A stretch of 64,000 bases of DNA from Neptunomonas concharum (lineage in GTDB: Bacteria > Pseudomonadota > Gammaproteobacteria > Pseudomonadales > Balneatricaceae): the NCBI RefSeq assembly GCF_008630635.1, contig NZ_CP043869.1:2293160-2357159 (forward strand), read 5' to 3'. The notes below the pieces were generated by a model, which had not been told where the DNA came from, searched no databases, and saw only the letters and a program-made list of their open reading frames with translations. A program made the translations under genes and the position numbers. Every line of letters begins with the position of its first letter. Positions within the stretch are counted from its first letter, which is position 1. Positions 34,923 to 43,391 of this stretch are shown piece after piece.

Positions 34923-36043
34923 CAGGCAGCCTCTTCCTCAATGGTCAGTACATAATCAACACACGGATCTAGCGCTCGTATCCAATCATGAAGCAACGCT
35001 TCAGTTTCAGTTTTACTCTGCACAGCGACTCCCTGCAAGGCTGTCGTGAGAATACCTTCTGGATGAAAATTCCACTCAGTAGGAGCCAGAATACTGTACG
35101 ACTGCACTAAACCCGCCCGATCCAAGATTACCTGGTGGAATAACCGACCTCGGGCGGCCTCCAATTCACAGCTTCCGGAGTTAGCGATCACCACACAGTT
35201 GCTCTCACTGACAGGCGTAGATAACTCGGCTAGCAAAGCAATCACTCTCTGCGCGATAGGGTGACACTGTCGAAAGCGAGCTTCTTTACAAAGCGCTTGT
35301 CCCGACTCATTCTGATACAGACGCGCTAAAGGGGTTGATTCGCAACACTGCCCATTAAAAGTGGGATGCTGAGTAAAAGCTAAAAGATCATCGCTACCGG
35401 GAGTTGGAATATGCGGCGATAATGGGGTAGGCAAACCCGACACATAATGGCGAACTAAAGAGGGATGCATATTAAGCTGTTTGATCAAGCCCCCCACTGG
35501 CGTATTTTTCTGATCCAATGCCGACGCAACAAACGATTCAAGGGGTTCAGATAACGCCACTTGCATGATCTTCTGAAATTCATATTGCCACTGATTAAAA
35601 GGGGCATCACTCACACCCTCCGCATCTTTCCCAAAGCTTAAAGAAGGGTGAGACGCTTGCTGCAACCGAAGAAAAGCATGAGTTAGCTTCTGGCTTGCTT
35701 GTTGCTTCACCCCATGCGGTACTGCTAACCAGTGATGCAGAAGTGACCAAGCTTGCTCTTTTTGGGTTTCAGCCTGTACCAACTTACTTCGAGCCGCCAT
35801 AACCTCTGGAGGAATAGATAAACCAAGCGCCGACTCACACGCACACAAGGCTGCAACCTGCTGTGCATTGGCACATAAGCTATAAAGCAGGCGAATTCTA
35901 TCGACGGCTACTTCTGGCATGAGTTGCTTCAATATCCGCGGCAACATCACCGGGCGAGAAGATTGAAGGCTAGCCGTATGAATATGTCCGTTAAGGACTT
36001 GAACTCGAATCAGTAACTGCCCAGCCAACGTGGCTATCGTCAT
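34922..36043 (-). CDS. hupK: hydrogenase accessory protein HupK/HoxV
   Basis: A 373-aa relative of the [NiFe] hydrogenase large subunit that has lost most active-site ligands. The N-terminal stretch CANAQQVAALCACESALG echoes the large-subunit L1 motif. HoxV of Ralstonia acts as a scaffold for the Fe(CN)2CO unit when oxygen is present, so the same is inferred here. It overlaps hupJ by 4 nt. Confidence 0.85.
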   Translation of the reverse strand: MTIATLAGQLLIRVQVLNGHIHTASLQSSRPVMLPRILKQLMPEVAVDRIRLLYSLCANAQQVAALCACESALGLSIPPEVMAARSKLVQAETQKEQAWSLLHHWLAVPHGVKQQASQKLTHAFLRLQQASHPSLSFGKDAEGVSDAPFNQWQYEFQKIMQVALSEPLESFVASALDQKNTPVGGLIKQLNMHPSLVRHYVSGLPTPLSPHIPTPGSDDLLAFTQHPTFNGQCCESTPLARLYQNESGQALCKEARFRQCHPIAQRVIALLAELSTPVSESNCVVIANSGSCELEAARGRLFHQVILDRAGLVQSYSILAPTEWNFHPEGILTTALQGVAVQSKTETEALLHDWIRALDPCVDYVLTIEEEAA

Positions 36044-36582
36044 GAGCTAGCCCTCGTCAAGTTCTCAGCCAGCAACGCCTTTCTCAGAAAACCACGACGG
36101 GTCAAACCGCTCGGCGAGTTCACCTCAGAAGTTGATGTAGGGGCATTGGGCTGCGCCTTCGGAGACTCGAATATTTGCTCAATAATCGATTCCCCTATCG
36201 CCACTGCCGCTTGTTGGGACTCAAAGGCATTCATCGGAGAGAATAACGAGCAGCTGACAAATGCACTAAGCCCTTCTCCTCCACCAATAACCCATTCATA
36301 GGTTCCTGAGGGCAGGTCGATAGTTACTTTTTCACTCATCAGAGCCTGCCATGTTTGCTCTGTTTTAGCGCCTTGTTCAACGGTATCATCGGCTAGGAGC
36401 ATCAGATTCATAAACCACGGGGTAATCACCAGATAGAGCTGCAAAGGTCCGTGCACGTCGTCGGTAAAACAGGGGCCTTCCATAACGTCTACATGTAAGC
36501 TGGGGTTGAGCAGCTCTGGTATGTTAGCCATACGCTGTTCTACCTTTTGATAAAAAGCAGCTATCTGCTCCCCTCTATTCAT
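36040..36582 (-). CDS. hupJ: hydrogenase assembly chaperone HupJ/HoxT (HybE family)
   Basis: HybE-family chaperone of about 180 aa. The N-terminus MNRGEQIAAFYQKV, the central FTDDVHGPLQLYLVITPWFMNL and the C-terminal LTRRGFLRKAL are typical. Known homologues protect the small subunit and its Tat signal during assembly. The start is the ATG at 36582, overlapping the stop of hupI (TGATG). An in-frame TTG 6 nt upstream is less likely. Confidence 0.88.
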   Translation of the reverse strand: MNRGEQIAAFYQKVEQRMANIPELLNPSLHVDVMEGPCFTDDVHGPLQLYLVITPWFMNLMLLADDTVEQGAKTEQTWQALMSEKVTIDLPSGTYEWVIGGGEGLSAFVSCSLFSPMNAFESQQAAVAIGESIIEQIFESPKAQPNAPTSTSEVNSPSGLTRRGFLRKALLAENLTRASS

Positions 36583-36800
36583 CAACAATCAACCACCATG
36601 AACTGATCTCGTTCTCCATCACACTCAGGACAACGCCAGTAATCCGGCAATTGGCTAAAAGGCGTTCCGGCAGCCACCTGCCAAACCTCATCACCCTTAG
36701 CTGGGTCATATACATACCAGCAGATCTTGCACTCTAAGCAAACATCATCGGCAATTCGGTTAGCGTCGCCAAGGTAACTGCCTTCAAAGCTTGCGCTCAT
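36582..36800 (-). CDS. hupI: rubredoxin HupI/HoxR
   Basis: A 72-aa rubredoxin. Iron ligands are CKIC at residues 24-27 and CPEC at 57-60, with the aromatic WYVYDP after the first pair. HupI/HoxR helps assemble oxygen-exposed membrane hydrogenases, so the encoded hydrogenase is probably an uptake enzyme active with some oxygen present. It overlaps hupH by 4 nt. Confidence 0.93.
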   Translation of the reverse strand: MSASFEGSYLGDANRIADDVCLECKICWYVYDPAKGDEVWQVAAGTPFSQLPDYWRCPECDGERDQFMVVDC

Positions 36801-37669
36801 ACCAGCACCTCACGTATCTCGCTCAGCCGGACTGCTGAATCATCAATATCCTCTTGGGCTGCACAAGCAACCTGCGGCATAGCAGAGACTTCTATCGTAT
36901 CCAATATCAACTGGTCCGTACTATTAAAATACTGCACCCGCCAGATCAGACAACTGGCAGTGCTGGTTATACGGCAGTTGCCATATCCACGGGACAGTAT
37001 AGTCACAGGGCCTACCCCTAACTGTTCGGCCAAAAAGCCTTGATCATTGGGTGAAAACGGCAGCAATGATAGGTTAATGACATGGGGCGGTACTTGATCT
37101 TGGCTCTCTTGCATGCGAGCAGAAACATCGCTTAGTTCAACCAATACAGAAGGTGCATTCAGCAGATCAGCCCCTATTTCTACCGCCCCAACGACCAACG
37201 GTGCCGCTGTTTCGAACGCTGTTTGATGTACACACTGAGGAATATCAGCAACTTCAAGGGTATCCTTTATCAGTTCCCCTGCTGAATCAAATTGTCGTAA
37301 GCGCCACACACCCGCTAAAACGGTCTCTTGAATCTGAGTTTTTTCGCCACTTGAACCTAGAATCACAGCAGAAACCTCCCCCTCTCCCAATATTTGATTG
37401 AGGGTGATTAAATCTACTGGGGGAATTGCCTCTAAGCTGTGCTCAATACTTGGCTGGCCCACCTGATAGTGGTTTAAGTCATCTTGAAGCAACTCCAGCA
37501 GCGCAATCGTATGCGGGCATGTTTCAAGTTCTTCTGGCTCTGGCAAAATAGGCATATGGTAGCTAGCCATATCGTTTGGCATCGGCATGTAATCCAACAC
37601 TAGATCATCTTTATCTTGCTGGCTGCCGGGGCCGATCGGCATATTAAAAAGCGGAATTTCCCGATTCAT
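36797..37669 (-). CDS. hupH: hydrogenase expression protein HupH/HoxQ (HyaF family)
   Basis: About 290 aa of the HyaF/HupH family. It has two internally related halves, each with an LLPFSPND or TLNQILGEGEV-type block and an xCLIWRVQYFNS / VLAGVWRLRQFDS block. Known homologues bind the small subunit during iron-sulfur cluster loading. The ATG at 37669 is chosen because AGGAG lies 8 nt before it; an ATG 36 nt upstream lacks one and would overlap hupG. Confidence 0.88.
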   Translation of the reverse strand: MNREIPLFNMPIGPGSQQDKDDLVLDYMPMPNDMASYHMPILPEPEELETCPHTIALLELLQDDLNHYQVGQPSIEHSLEAIPPVDLITLNQILGEGEVSAVILGSSGEKTQIQETVLAGVWRLRQFDSAGELIKDTLEVADIPQCVHQTAFETAAPLVVGAVEIGADLLNAPSVLVELSDVSARMQESQDQVPPHVINLSLLPFSPNDQGFLAEQLGVGPVTILSRGYGNCRITSTASCLIWRVQYFNSTDQLILDTIEVSAMPQVACAAQEDIDDSAVRLSEIREVLV

Positions 37670-37692
37670 TACCTGCACTCCTACAATCAGAT

Positions 37693-38127
37693 TTAATGGC
37701 CGCAAACAGCGGATGAGGATGAAGCCACCACAGGTATACCGATGCCTGGATCACGACGCGCTTCCAACGACAAAATTCGAGGAATATCCGTGCAATAGTC
37801 GTCCCAGTTTTGGATTTTTGTGAGAGTACTCAGATAGCGCCCCTCTTTTAAAAACACCAAAGCGGGCCACACTGAAAAGTTATATCGTCCCTGAAGCTCT
37901 TTTTCGCTACCACGATCAATCACAGCGGGCGTTAGTTGCGGAAACTGCTTAACGATTTCGGGCAAGATAACCGCCACATCCAAAGATTCAGGAAAGCGGG
38001 TCGCATCCTCAGTAAAAAATAAAATGCTATAAGGGTGCTTCTTGATAAAGGGTTCAAAGCTTGCCGTATCCAAAAGCGGGTAGGCCAACTCATCAATTAA
38101 TCGGCTGATTAAGGGTGCATGTTTCAT
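37693..38127 (-). CDS. hupG: hydrogenase accessory protein HupG/HoxO (HyaE family)
   Basis: A 144-aa thioredoxin-fold protein without the redox cysteines (no CxxC), as in the HyaE/HupG family. The segments ILFFTEDATRFPESLDVAVILPE and the strand WPALVFLKEG match that fold. It is thought to guard the small-subunit signal peptide together with HupJ. It lies 24 nt after hupF. Confidence 0.87.
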   Translation of the reverse strand: MKHAPLISRLIDELAYPLLDTASFEPFIKKHPYSILFFTEDATRFPESLDVAVILPEIVKQFPQLTPAVIDRGSEKELQGRYNFSVWPALVFLKEGRYLSTLTKIQNWDDYCTDIPRILSLEARRDPGIGIPVVASSSSAVCGH

Positions 38128-38151
38128 AGCGATGCTCTTGTTGTAATTAAT

Positions 38152-38472
38152 TTAATCAACGCTTGATTCGAGTGATGCCTTTAGGTGGTCAGGTAATTTA
38201 GGTTCTCTATTCACCAAATCAGCAAATAGCAGATCCAGATCCGTAGCCTCTCCTCGCATAACCGATTCTACGGCTAATAGCGCCTGCTGAACCTGCTTAG
38301 CTCGTTCTGATGAGATCACCTCTCGGGCAGCACCTAAAAAAACCAAAACCCACTGTCCTACTGGCTGACCACCTACAAGGGAAAGATCTATCTGATGCTG
38401 AACACCCTGGATTTCACACAACGCAGTACTACCCTGACAACTAACAACCTGCATCGGTATACCAAGACACAT
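38152..38472 (-). CDS. hupF: HypC-family chaperone HupF/HoxL
   Basis: A 106-aa HypC paralogue specific for the hydrogenase large subunit. The true start is the ATG at 38472, which gives MCLGIPMQVV with Cys2 at the obligatory place; a start further upstream would bury that Cys. The C-terminal extension of about 25 residues is typical of HupF as compared with HypC. It begins 1 nt after the hupD stop. Confidence 0.93.
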   Translation of the reverse strand: MCLGIPMQVVSCQGSTALCEIQGVQHQIDLSLVGGQPVGQWVLVFLGAAREVISSERAKQVQQALLAVESVMRGEATDLDLLFADLVNREPKLPDHLKASLESSVD

Positions 38473-38473
38473 A

Positions 38474-39106
38474 TCAGTTATCCTGCTCTGTATGTGCAAG
38501 CACTCTAGGGTCACCTACACGACAAGCCTCAACCTCAGAAGGTCTCCCCTGCTCATACTCAGCAAGTGTCAACTCTAAAGGCGCTAAGGCTTCAGCTGTG
38601 TGAAGACCTGCTTGCACATCGCTCAGTGGCTTAACGCCCTTGTCGGACAGAAAATCCAGAGCAATTGAGAGCGCAGGATCAATCTGCTGTCGAACAACAT
38701 CCCTTAAGCTTCCCCCAAAGTCCTCCAACTCCACAGGCTGGCAGCCAATTAGCAGTAACGTTTGCGGATAACTGCCAGTAAATTCCGCCATGGCAAGCAC
38801 TTCTTGAAAGCCGGTTTGATGAAGGCTCATCTGTTTAGCACCCATGAATTTAGGCACCTCATCATCACGGACAATCTTCAATGTGCCAGGCTCAAGACCA
38901 TAATCCACAGCATCGAAGACAATAAGCATATCGGCCCACTGGACATGCTGAACAAGATAAATACCTTGAGTGCCGCCATCCATCAGACGAACATTGGGGG
39001 GGAAATGGTAACGTTGATTTAATGCCTCAACACACCGTACACCGAAGCCTTCATCGGCCCATAGGATATTACCGATCCCAAGGATCAGTACTTTCAGATC
39101 AGACAT
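38474..39106 (-). CDS. hupD: hydrogenase maturation endopeptidase HupD/HoxM (HyaD family)
   Basis: Nickel-dependent protease that trims the C-terminus of the large subunit after metal loading. It has 210 aa. Nickel ligands Glu19 (ADEGFG), Asp65 (VFDAVD) and His96 (SLHQTG) match HybD Glu16, Asp62 and His93 with a constant offset. It is the first gene of the operon here. In relatives, hupS, hupL and hupC come just before it, but they are missing. Confidence 0.94.
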   Translation of the reverse strand: MSDLKVLILGIGNILWADEGFGVRCVEALNQRYHFPPNVRLMDGGTQGIYLVQHVQWADMLIVFDAVDYGLEPGTLKIVRDDEVPKFMGAKQMSLHQTGFQEVLAMAEFTGSYPQTLLLIGCQPVELEDFGGSLRDVVRQQIDPALSIALDFLSDKGVKPLSDVQAGLHTAEALAPLELTLAEYEQGRPSEVEACRVGDPRVLAHTEQDN

Positions 39107-39142
39107 ACCTTACCAAGCGTTATTATTGTTTAGCAGGATAGG

Positions 39143-39158
39143 TACAAGAGTTGTGCCA
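39143..39158 (-). promoter_or_regulatory. sigma-54-like promoter of the hup/hyp operon
   Basis: Reading the minus strand, TGGCAC-AACTC-TTGTA (39158-39143) matches the -24/-12 consensus TGGCAC-N5-TTGCW with exact spacing. One strongly conserved base differs (T for C in TTGC). The predicted start near 39132 gives a short leader before hupD at 39106. It fits the sigma-54-type activator HupR of the same operon. Confidence 0.55.
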
Positions 39159-39181
39159 AGTTAGACGTTTTCACGCAGACT

Positions 39182-39228
39182 GCTGTAATCACAGGCGCTA
39201 CAGTATTGTTTACTGTTTCTACAGCGCC
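39182..39228. promoter_or_regulatory. nested inverted repeats upstream of the hupD promoter (possible activator site)
   Basis: ACAGTA-TTGTT-TACTGT lies inside an outer pair GGCGCT (about 39194-39199) and AGCGCC (about 39223-39228). A further CTGTA/TACAG pair flanks it on the left. The block lies about 50-95 bp upstream of the predicted hupD start site. It could be the enhancer of HupR. It could instead end the lrp-like transcript, but no T run follows. Confidence 0.4.
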
Positions 39229-39276
39229 CCAAAATAAAACCAACTAATCACTTTTAAAAAATAATGAAAATAAACT

Positions 39277-39729
39277 TTACACCTTCAAAGCGGTTTCACT
39301 CTTAATTTCACGCAATGCAAAATTAGAATGTACTTGGGAAATCCCTTCAAGTGGAAACACCTTTTCATTAAGGAAGCGATCATAGGCTTTAATATCCGAC
39401 ACCATCACACGTAGCACAAAGTCTGCATTACCCGTTACGGCGTAGCACTGCAACACTTCAGAGCAATCCTTCATAGCCGACTCAAAAGCAAGCGTATGCT
39501 CTGTCGAATGTCGCAACAACGACACCATGACCAATACACAAAGCCCCTGCTGTACGGCATCAGGATCTATTAACGCTGTATATTTACGTATGATCCCCTG
39601 ATCTTCTAAAGCCTTAACCCGACGCCAACAAGCCGCTGTAGACAACCCCACATCATCCGCCAACTGTTGATTACTTATTCGACCATCAGCCTGTAAACAA
39701 TTTAGTATCTTACGATCAAAAGCATCCAT
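39277..39729 (-). CDS. Lrp/AsnC-family regulator
   Basis: A 150-aa leucine-responsive regulator. The N-terminal helix-turn-helix is ISNQQLADDVGLSTAACWRRV and the C-terminal RAM domain (about 65-145) binds amino acids. It is divergent from the indolepyruvate oxidoreductase gene, with a 163-bp AT-rich gap suited to Lrp binding. It probably controls that pathway in response to an aromatic or branched amino acid; the ligand is inferred. Confidence 0.9.
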   Translation of the reverse strand: MDAFDRKILNCLQADGRISNQQLADDVGLSTAACWRRVKALEDQGIIRKYTALIDPDAVQQGLCVLVMVSLLRHSTEHTLAFESAMKDCSEVLQCYAVTGNADFVLRVMVSDIKAYDRFLNEKVFPLEGISQVHSNFALREIKSETALKV

Positions 39730-39892
39730 GATTCACCAATCGTTATATTTATTGAATTAATTTTTATTATATACGCAAATATATGAAAGATTATTTCAAA
39801 AGAGATATTTTTTACACCTCAAATAGCAAGCACCTTTCTCCCAAAAAAATCTACACTGGTTTAAAACAATCCATAATAAAGTAGCCCTCACT

Positions 39893-42800
39893 ATGACAAG
39901 TTCTGACGTAAAGACTGATACATCCGTACCAACGGCGGATGACGCTGTCCAGCTGGATGATTACCAACTTAGCGACCGCTATACCCGAACTGAAGGTCGT
40001 GTCTTTCTAACTGGCACCCAAGCACTCGTACGTATTCCGCTGGTTCAGGCACAACTGGACAAAAAGAACGGACTCAATACCGGCGGCTTTATTAGCGGTT
40101 ATCGCGGCTCTCCCTTAGGTGGATATGATCAGGCACTCTGGGGAGCTAAAAAGCTACTCGATCAGAACAATGTTGAATTTATCCCGGCGATCAACGAAGA
40201 CTTAGCCGCAACATTGGTGCTGGGCACACAACAAGTTGAAACCGATCCAGACAAAACAGTCGATGGCGTTTTCTCTATTTGGTATGGCAAGGGCCCAGGT
40301 GTGGATCGTGCCGGTGATGCTTTAAAACATGGCAATACCTACGGCAGCTCTCCTCACGGCGGTGTACTGGTAGTCGCTGGTGATGATCACGGGTGTGTAT
40401 CATCATCAATGCCTCATCAATCTGATGTCGCTTTTATGGCGTGGTTCATGCCGACTATCAACCCCACCAGCCTTGATGAGTACGAAGAGTTTGGCCTTTG
40501 GGGTTATGCCCTTTCCCGCTATTCAGGCATGTGGGTTGGCTTTAAAGCAATTTCTGAAACAGTAGAAAGTGCCTCCAGTGTCGAACTAAAACCACTGCCG
40601 GAATTTAAAACACCAGATGATTTCACACCACCCCCAGAAGGGCTTCATTACCGCTGGCCAGACCTTCCAGGGCCCCAGCTGGAAACCCGTATTGAGCATA
40701 AATTAGCAGCGGTCCAAGCCTTTGCTCGCGCTAACCCTATCGATAAAAAAATACTCAGTGCCGCTAACCCCGTGTTTGGTATTGTTTCAACAGGTAAAGC
40801 TCACCAAGACTTAATGGAAGCGCTCGACCTTCTCGGGTTAACAGAGATGCGTCTGCAATCATTAGGGATCGAGATCTTCAAAATCGGTATGGTCTGGCCG
40901 CTGGAGCGCAAAGGCATACTCGATTTTATCCATGGCAAGCAGGAGATCCTTGTCATTGAAGAGAAGCGAGGCATCATTGAAAGTCAGATCAAAGAAGCGA
41001 TGTCGGAACCGGATCGCCCCGGTGAAGTGTTGATTACAGGTAAGCAGGATGAAAACGGGCAACCGCTTATTCCTTATGTGGGTGAGTTAAGCCCGTCCCT
41101 GCTGGCACCCTACCTGGCAGCACGCTTGTCACGTCTATTTGATCTTAACTTTGATGCCGAGCTGGCGCAGATTAAGGATTCCGGTGTAACGGTTTCCGAC
41201 CCTGGCGGTGTACGCCGGATTCCTTATTTCTGTTCTGGTTGTCCGCATAACAGTTCAACCAAAGTCCCCGAAGGCAGTAAAGCACTGGCCGGTATCGGCT
41301 GTCACTTTATGGCCTCATGGATGGGCCGCAACACCGAATCCCTCATTCAAATGGGCGGCGAAGGGGTGAACTGGGCTAGTAAATCTCGCTTTACTGGCAA
41401 AGGCCATATCTTCCAAAATTTGGGCGAAGGTACTTATTTCCACTCAGGTTCGATGGCTATTCGCCAGTCGATCGCTGCTGGTGCCAACATCACCTACAAA
41501 ATCCTCTTCAACGATGCTGTCGCCATGACCGGCGGCCAACCTGTTGATGGGCAGATCACCGTTCCCGCCATTGCACAGCAAGTTAGTTCAGAAGGTGCTC
41601 GCCGTGTTGTGGTGCTCAGTGATGAACCCGAAAAATACAAAGGTCATGAAGGGCAATTCCCTAAAGGTGTCACCTTCCATCACCGCGATGAACTCGATGC
41701 GGTTCAAAGAGAGCTTCGCGAAATTCCAGGTACCACGGTTCTGATCTACGACCAAACCTGTGCTGCTGAAAAACGCCGTCGTCGTAAGCGTGGCCAATTC
41801 CCAGATCCTGCCAAGCGCGTCATGATCAATCATCATGTCTGCGAAGGATGTGGCGATTGCTCGGTACAATCTAACTGCCTTTCTATTGTGCCAAGAGACA
41901 CAGAGATGGGTACCAAGCGTCAGATTGACCAATCATCTTGTAACAAAGATTTTAGTTGCGTCAAAGGTTTTTGCCCAAGCTTTATCACGGTTGAAGGCGG
42001 CCAACTGCGCAAACCTAAAGCACAAAGCGCCGATGCAATGTTGCAACAGCTAGAAACTATCTCCTCCCCTCTAATCACGCCCATTAACGGCACTTATGAT
42101 CTGTTAGTCAGTGGTGTTGGTGGTACAGGTGTTGTTACCGTAGGTGCACTAATCACCATGGCAGCTCACCTAGAAGGCAAAGGCTCCAGCGTACTGGATT
42201 TTATGGGCTTTGCTCAAAAAGGTGGGGCCGTACTCAGTTATGTACGCCTGGCGAATACGCCCGATCACATACATCAGGTACGTATCGACCATGGCCGTGC
42301 CGATGCATTGATTGCTTGCGATATGGTTGTTGCCAGCTCAGCAAAAGCCCTCGATGTATTGCGCCACAACCACACCAAAGCGGTGATCAATTTAGCTGAG
42401 ATGGCTACCGCCGATCATGTACTGTATCGCGATGCGGATATGGAAAGCCAAAAACGCGTTCGTTTGCTGTCAGATGCCGTAGGTGATAGCCAGTTTAATA
42501 CACTAAATGCCAATGACTATGCGCTAAAACTGCTGGGCGATACCGTTTTCTCCAATGTCATGATGCTAGGTTACGCATGGCAACAAGGGCTTATTCCGGT
42601 TTCAAAAACCGCTCTAATGCGTGCTATCGAACTCAATGGTGTTGCCGTAGAGAAAAACAAAACCGCCTTCAACTGGGGACGGCTTGCTGCGGCTCAGCCG
42701 GACTTTGTTGAAAAATCCATCTCACCTGCTGCAGTACTTGCGCCGGAAACCTTAGATGAGAAAATCCAGCGCCTAAGCCAAGCACTGGTAACTTACCAAA

Positions 42801-43375
42801 GCCAATCATTCGCAGACACGTACCTGCAACAAATCGATGCTATTCGTGCGCTGGATAAAAAACTAGGCAATCAAAACGAAGCGCTCACAGCAACGGTTGC
42901 AACCCAACTGCACCGCCTGATGGCGGTTAAAGATGAATATGAAGTTGCACGCTTGTTTACTGAAACGGACTTCATTGATGAAGTCCACCGCACCTTTGAA
43001 GGGGACTATAAAATCCATTTCAACTTCGCTCCACCACTACTTAGCAAAAAAGTAATCAATGGACGCCCGGTGAAACGAACTTTCGGCCCTTGGATGTTGA
43101 AATCCCTACGAATGCTCGCCAAAATGCGAGGCATACGTCACACAATGTTAGATCCGTTCCGTTTTACCGCTGACCGCAAGCTAGACAAAGCACTACTGGC
43201 TAACTATCAACAGGACATTACGCGCCTGCTAAAGGATACCACTCAGCAGAATTACGAACTGGCACTGCAGATTGCCAACCTTCCAAAAGAGATACGAGGC
43301 TTTGGCCCTGTCAGGGAGGCTGCCGCAGAAAAAGCAGCTAAACAGCGTGATGCTTTACTCGCACAGCTAAAATAA
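39893..43375 (+). CDS. indolepyruvate:ferredoxin oxidoreductase, fused alpha-beta (IorAB)
   Basis: Oxidative decarboxylation of aryl pyruvates to aryl-acetyl-CoA with ferredoxin as acceptor. This 1160-aa protein fuses the usual subunits. The N-terminal pyruvate-oxidoreductase alpha domain (about 25-400) and TPP domain (about 430-600) are followed by iron-sulfur ligands CEGCGDCSVQSNC and SCVKGFC (about 640-690), and a C-terminal gamma domain starting VSGVGGTGVVTVG. It is followed after 16 nt by an aromatic aminotransferase, giving a route from Phe/Tyr/Trp. Confidence 0.93.
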   Translation: MTSSDVKTDTSVPTADDAVQLDDYQLSDRYTRTEGRVFLTGTQALVRIPLVQAQLDKKNGLNTGGFISGYRGSPLGGYDQALWGAKKLLDQNNVEFIPAINEDLAATLVLGTQQVETDPDKTVDGVFSIWYGKGPGVDRAGDALKHGNTYGSSPHGGVLVVAGDDHGCVSSSMPHQSDVAFMAWFMPTINPTSLDEYEEFGLWGYALSRYSGMWVGFKAISETVESASSVELKPLPEFKTPDDFTPPPEGLHYRWPDLPGPQLETRIEHKLAAVQAFARANPIDKKILSAANPVFGIVSTGKAHQDLMEALDLLGLTEMRLQSLGIEIFKIGMVWPLERKGILDFIHGKQEILVIEEKRGIIESQIKEAMSEPDRPGEVLITGKQDENGQPLIPYVGELSPSLLAPYLAARLSRLFDLNFDAELAQIKDSGVTVSDPGGVRRIPYFCSGCPHNSSTKVPEGSKALAGIGCHFMASWMGRNTESLIQMGGEGVNWASKSRFTGKGHIFQNLGEGTYFHSGSMAIRQSIAAGANITYKILFNDAVAMTGGQPVDGQITVPAIAQQVSSEGARRVVVLSDEPEKYKGHEGQFPKGVTFHHRDELDAVQRELREIPGTTVLIYDQTCAAEKRRRRKRGQFPDPAKRVMINHHVCEGCGDCSVQSNCLSIVPRDTEMGTKRQIDQSSCNKDFSCVKGFCPSFITVEGGQLRKPKAQSADAMLQQLETISSPLITPINGTYDLLVSGVGGTGVVTVGALITMAAHLEGKGSSVLDFMGFAQKGGAVLSYVRLANTPDHIHQVRIDHGRADALIACDMVVASSAKALDVLRHNHTKAVINLAEMATADHVLYRDADMESQKRVRLLSDAVGDSQFNTLNANDYALKLLGDTVFSNVMMLGYAWQQGLIPVSKTALMRAIELNGVAVEKNKTAFNWGRLAAAQPDFVEKSISPAAVLAPETLDEKIQRLSQALVTYQSQSFADTYLQQIDAIRALDKKLGNQNEALTATVATQLHRLMAVKDEYEVARLFTETDFIDEVHRTFEGDYKIHFNFAPPLLSKKVINGRPVKRTFGPWMLKSLRMLAKMRGIRHTMLDPFRFTADRKLDKALLANYQQDITRLLKDTTQQNYELALQIANLPKEIRGFGPVREAAAEKAAKQRDALLAQLK

Positions 43376-43391
43376 GGCGCAGGAGAATATT

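Noticed and set aside
39107-39276. Remnant of hupSLC upstream of hupD
   Set aside because: Both strands read: no reading frame or motif of hydrogenase subunits, only promoter-like elements and palindromes.
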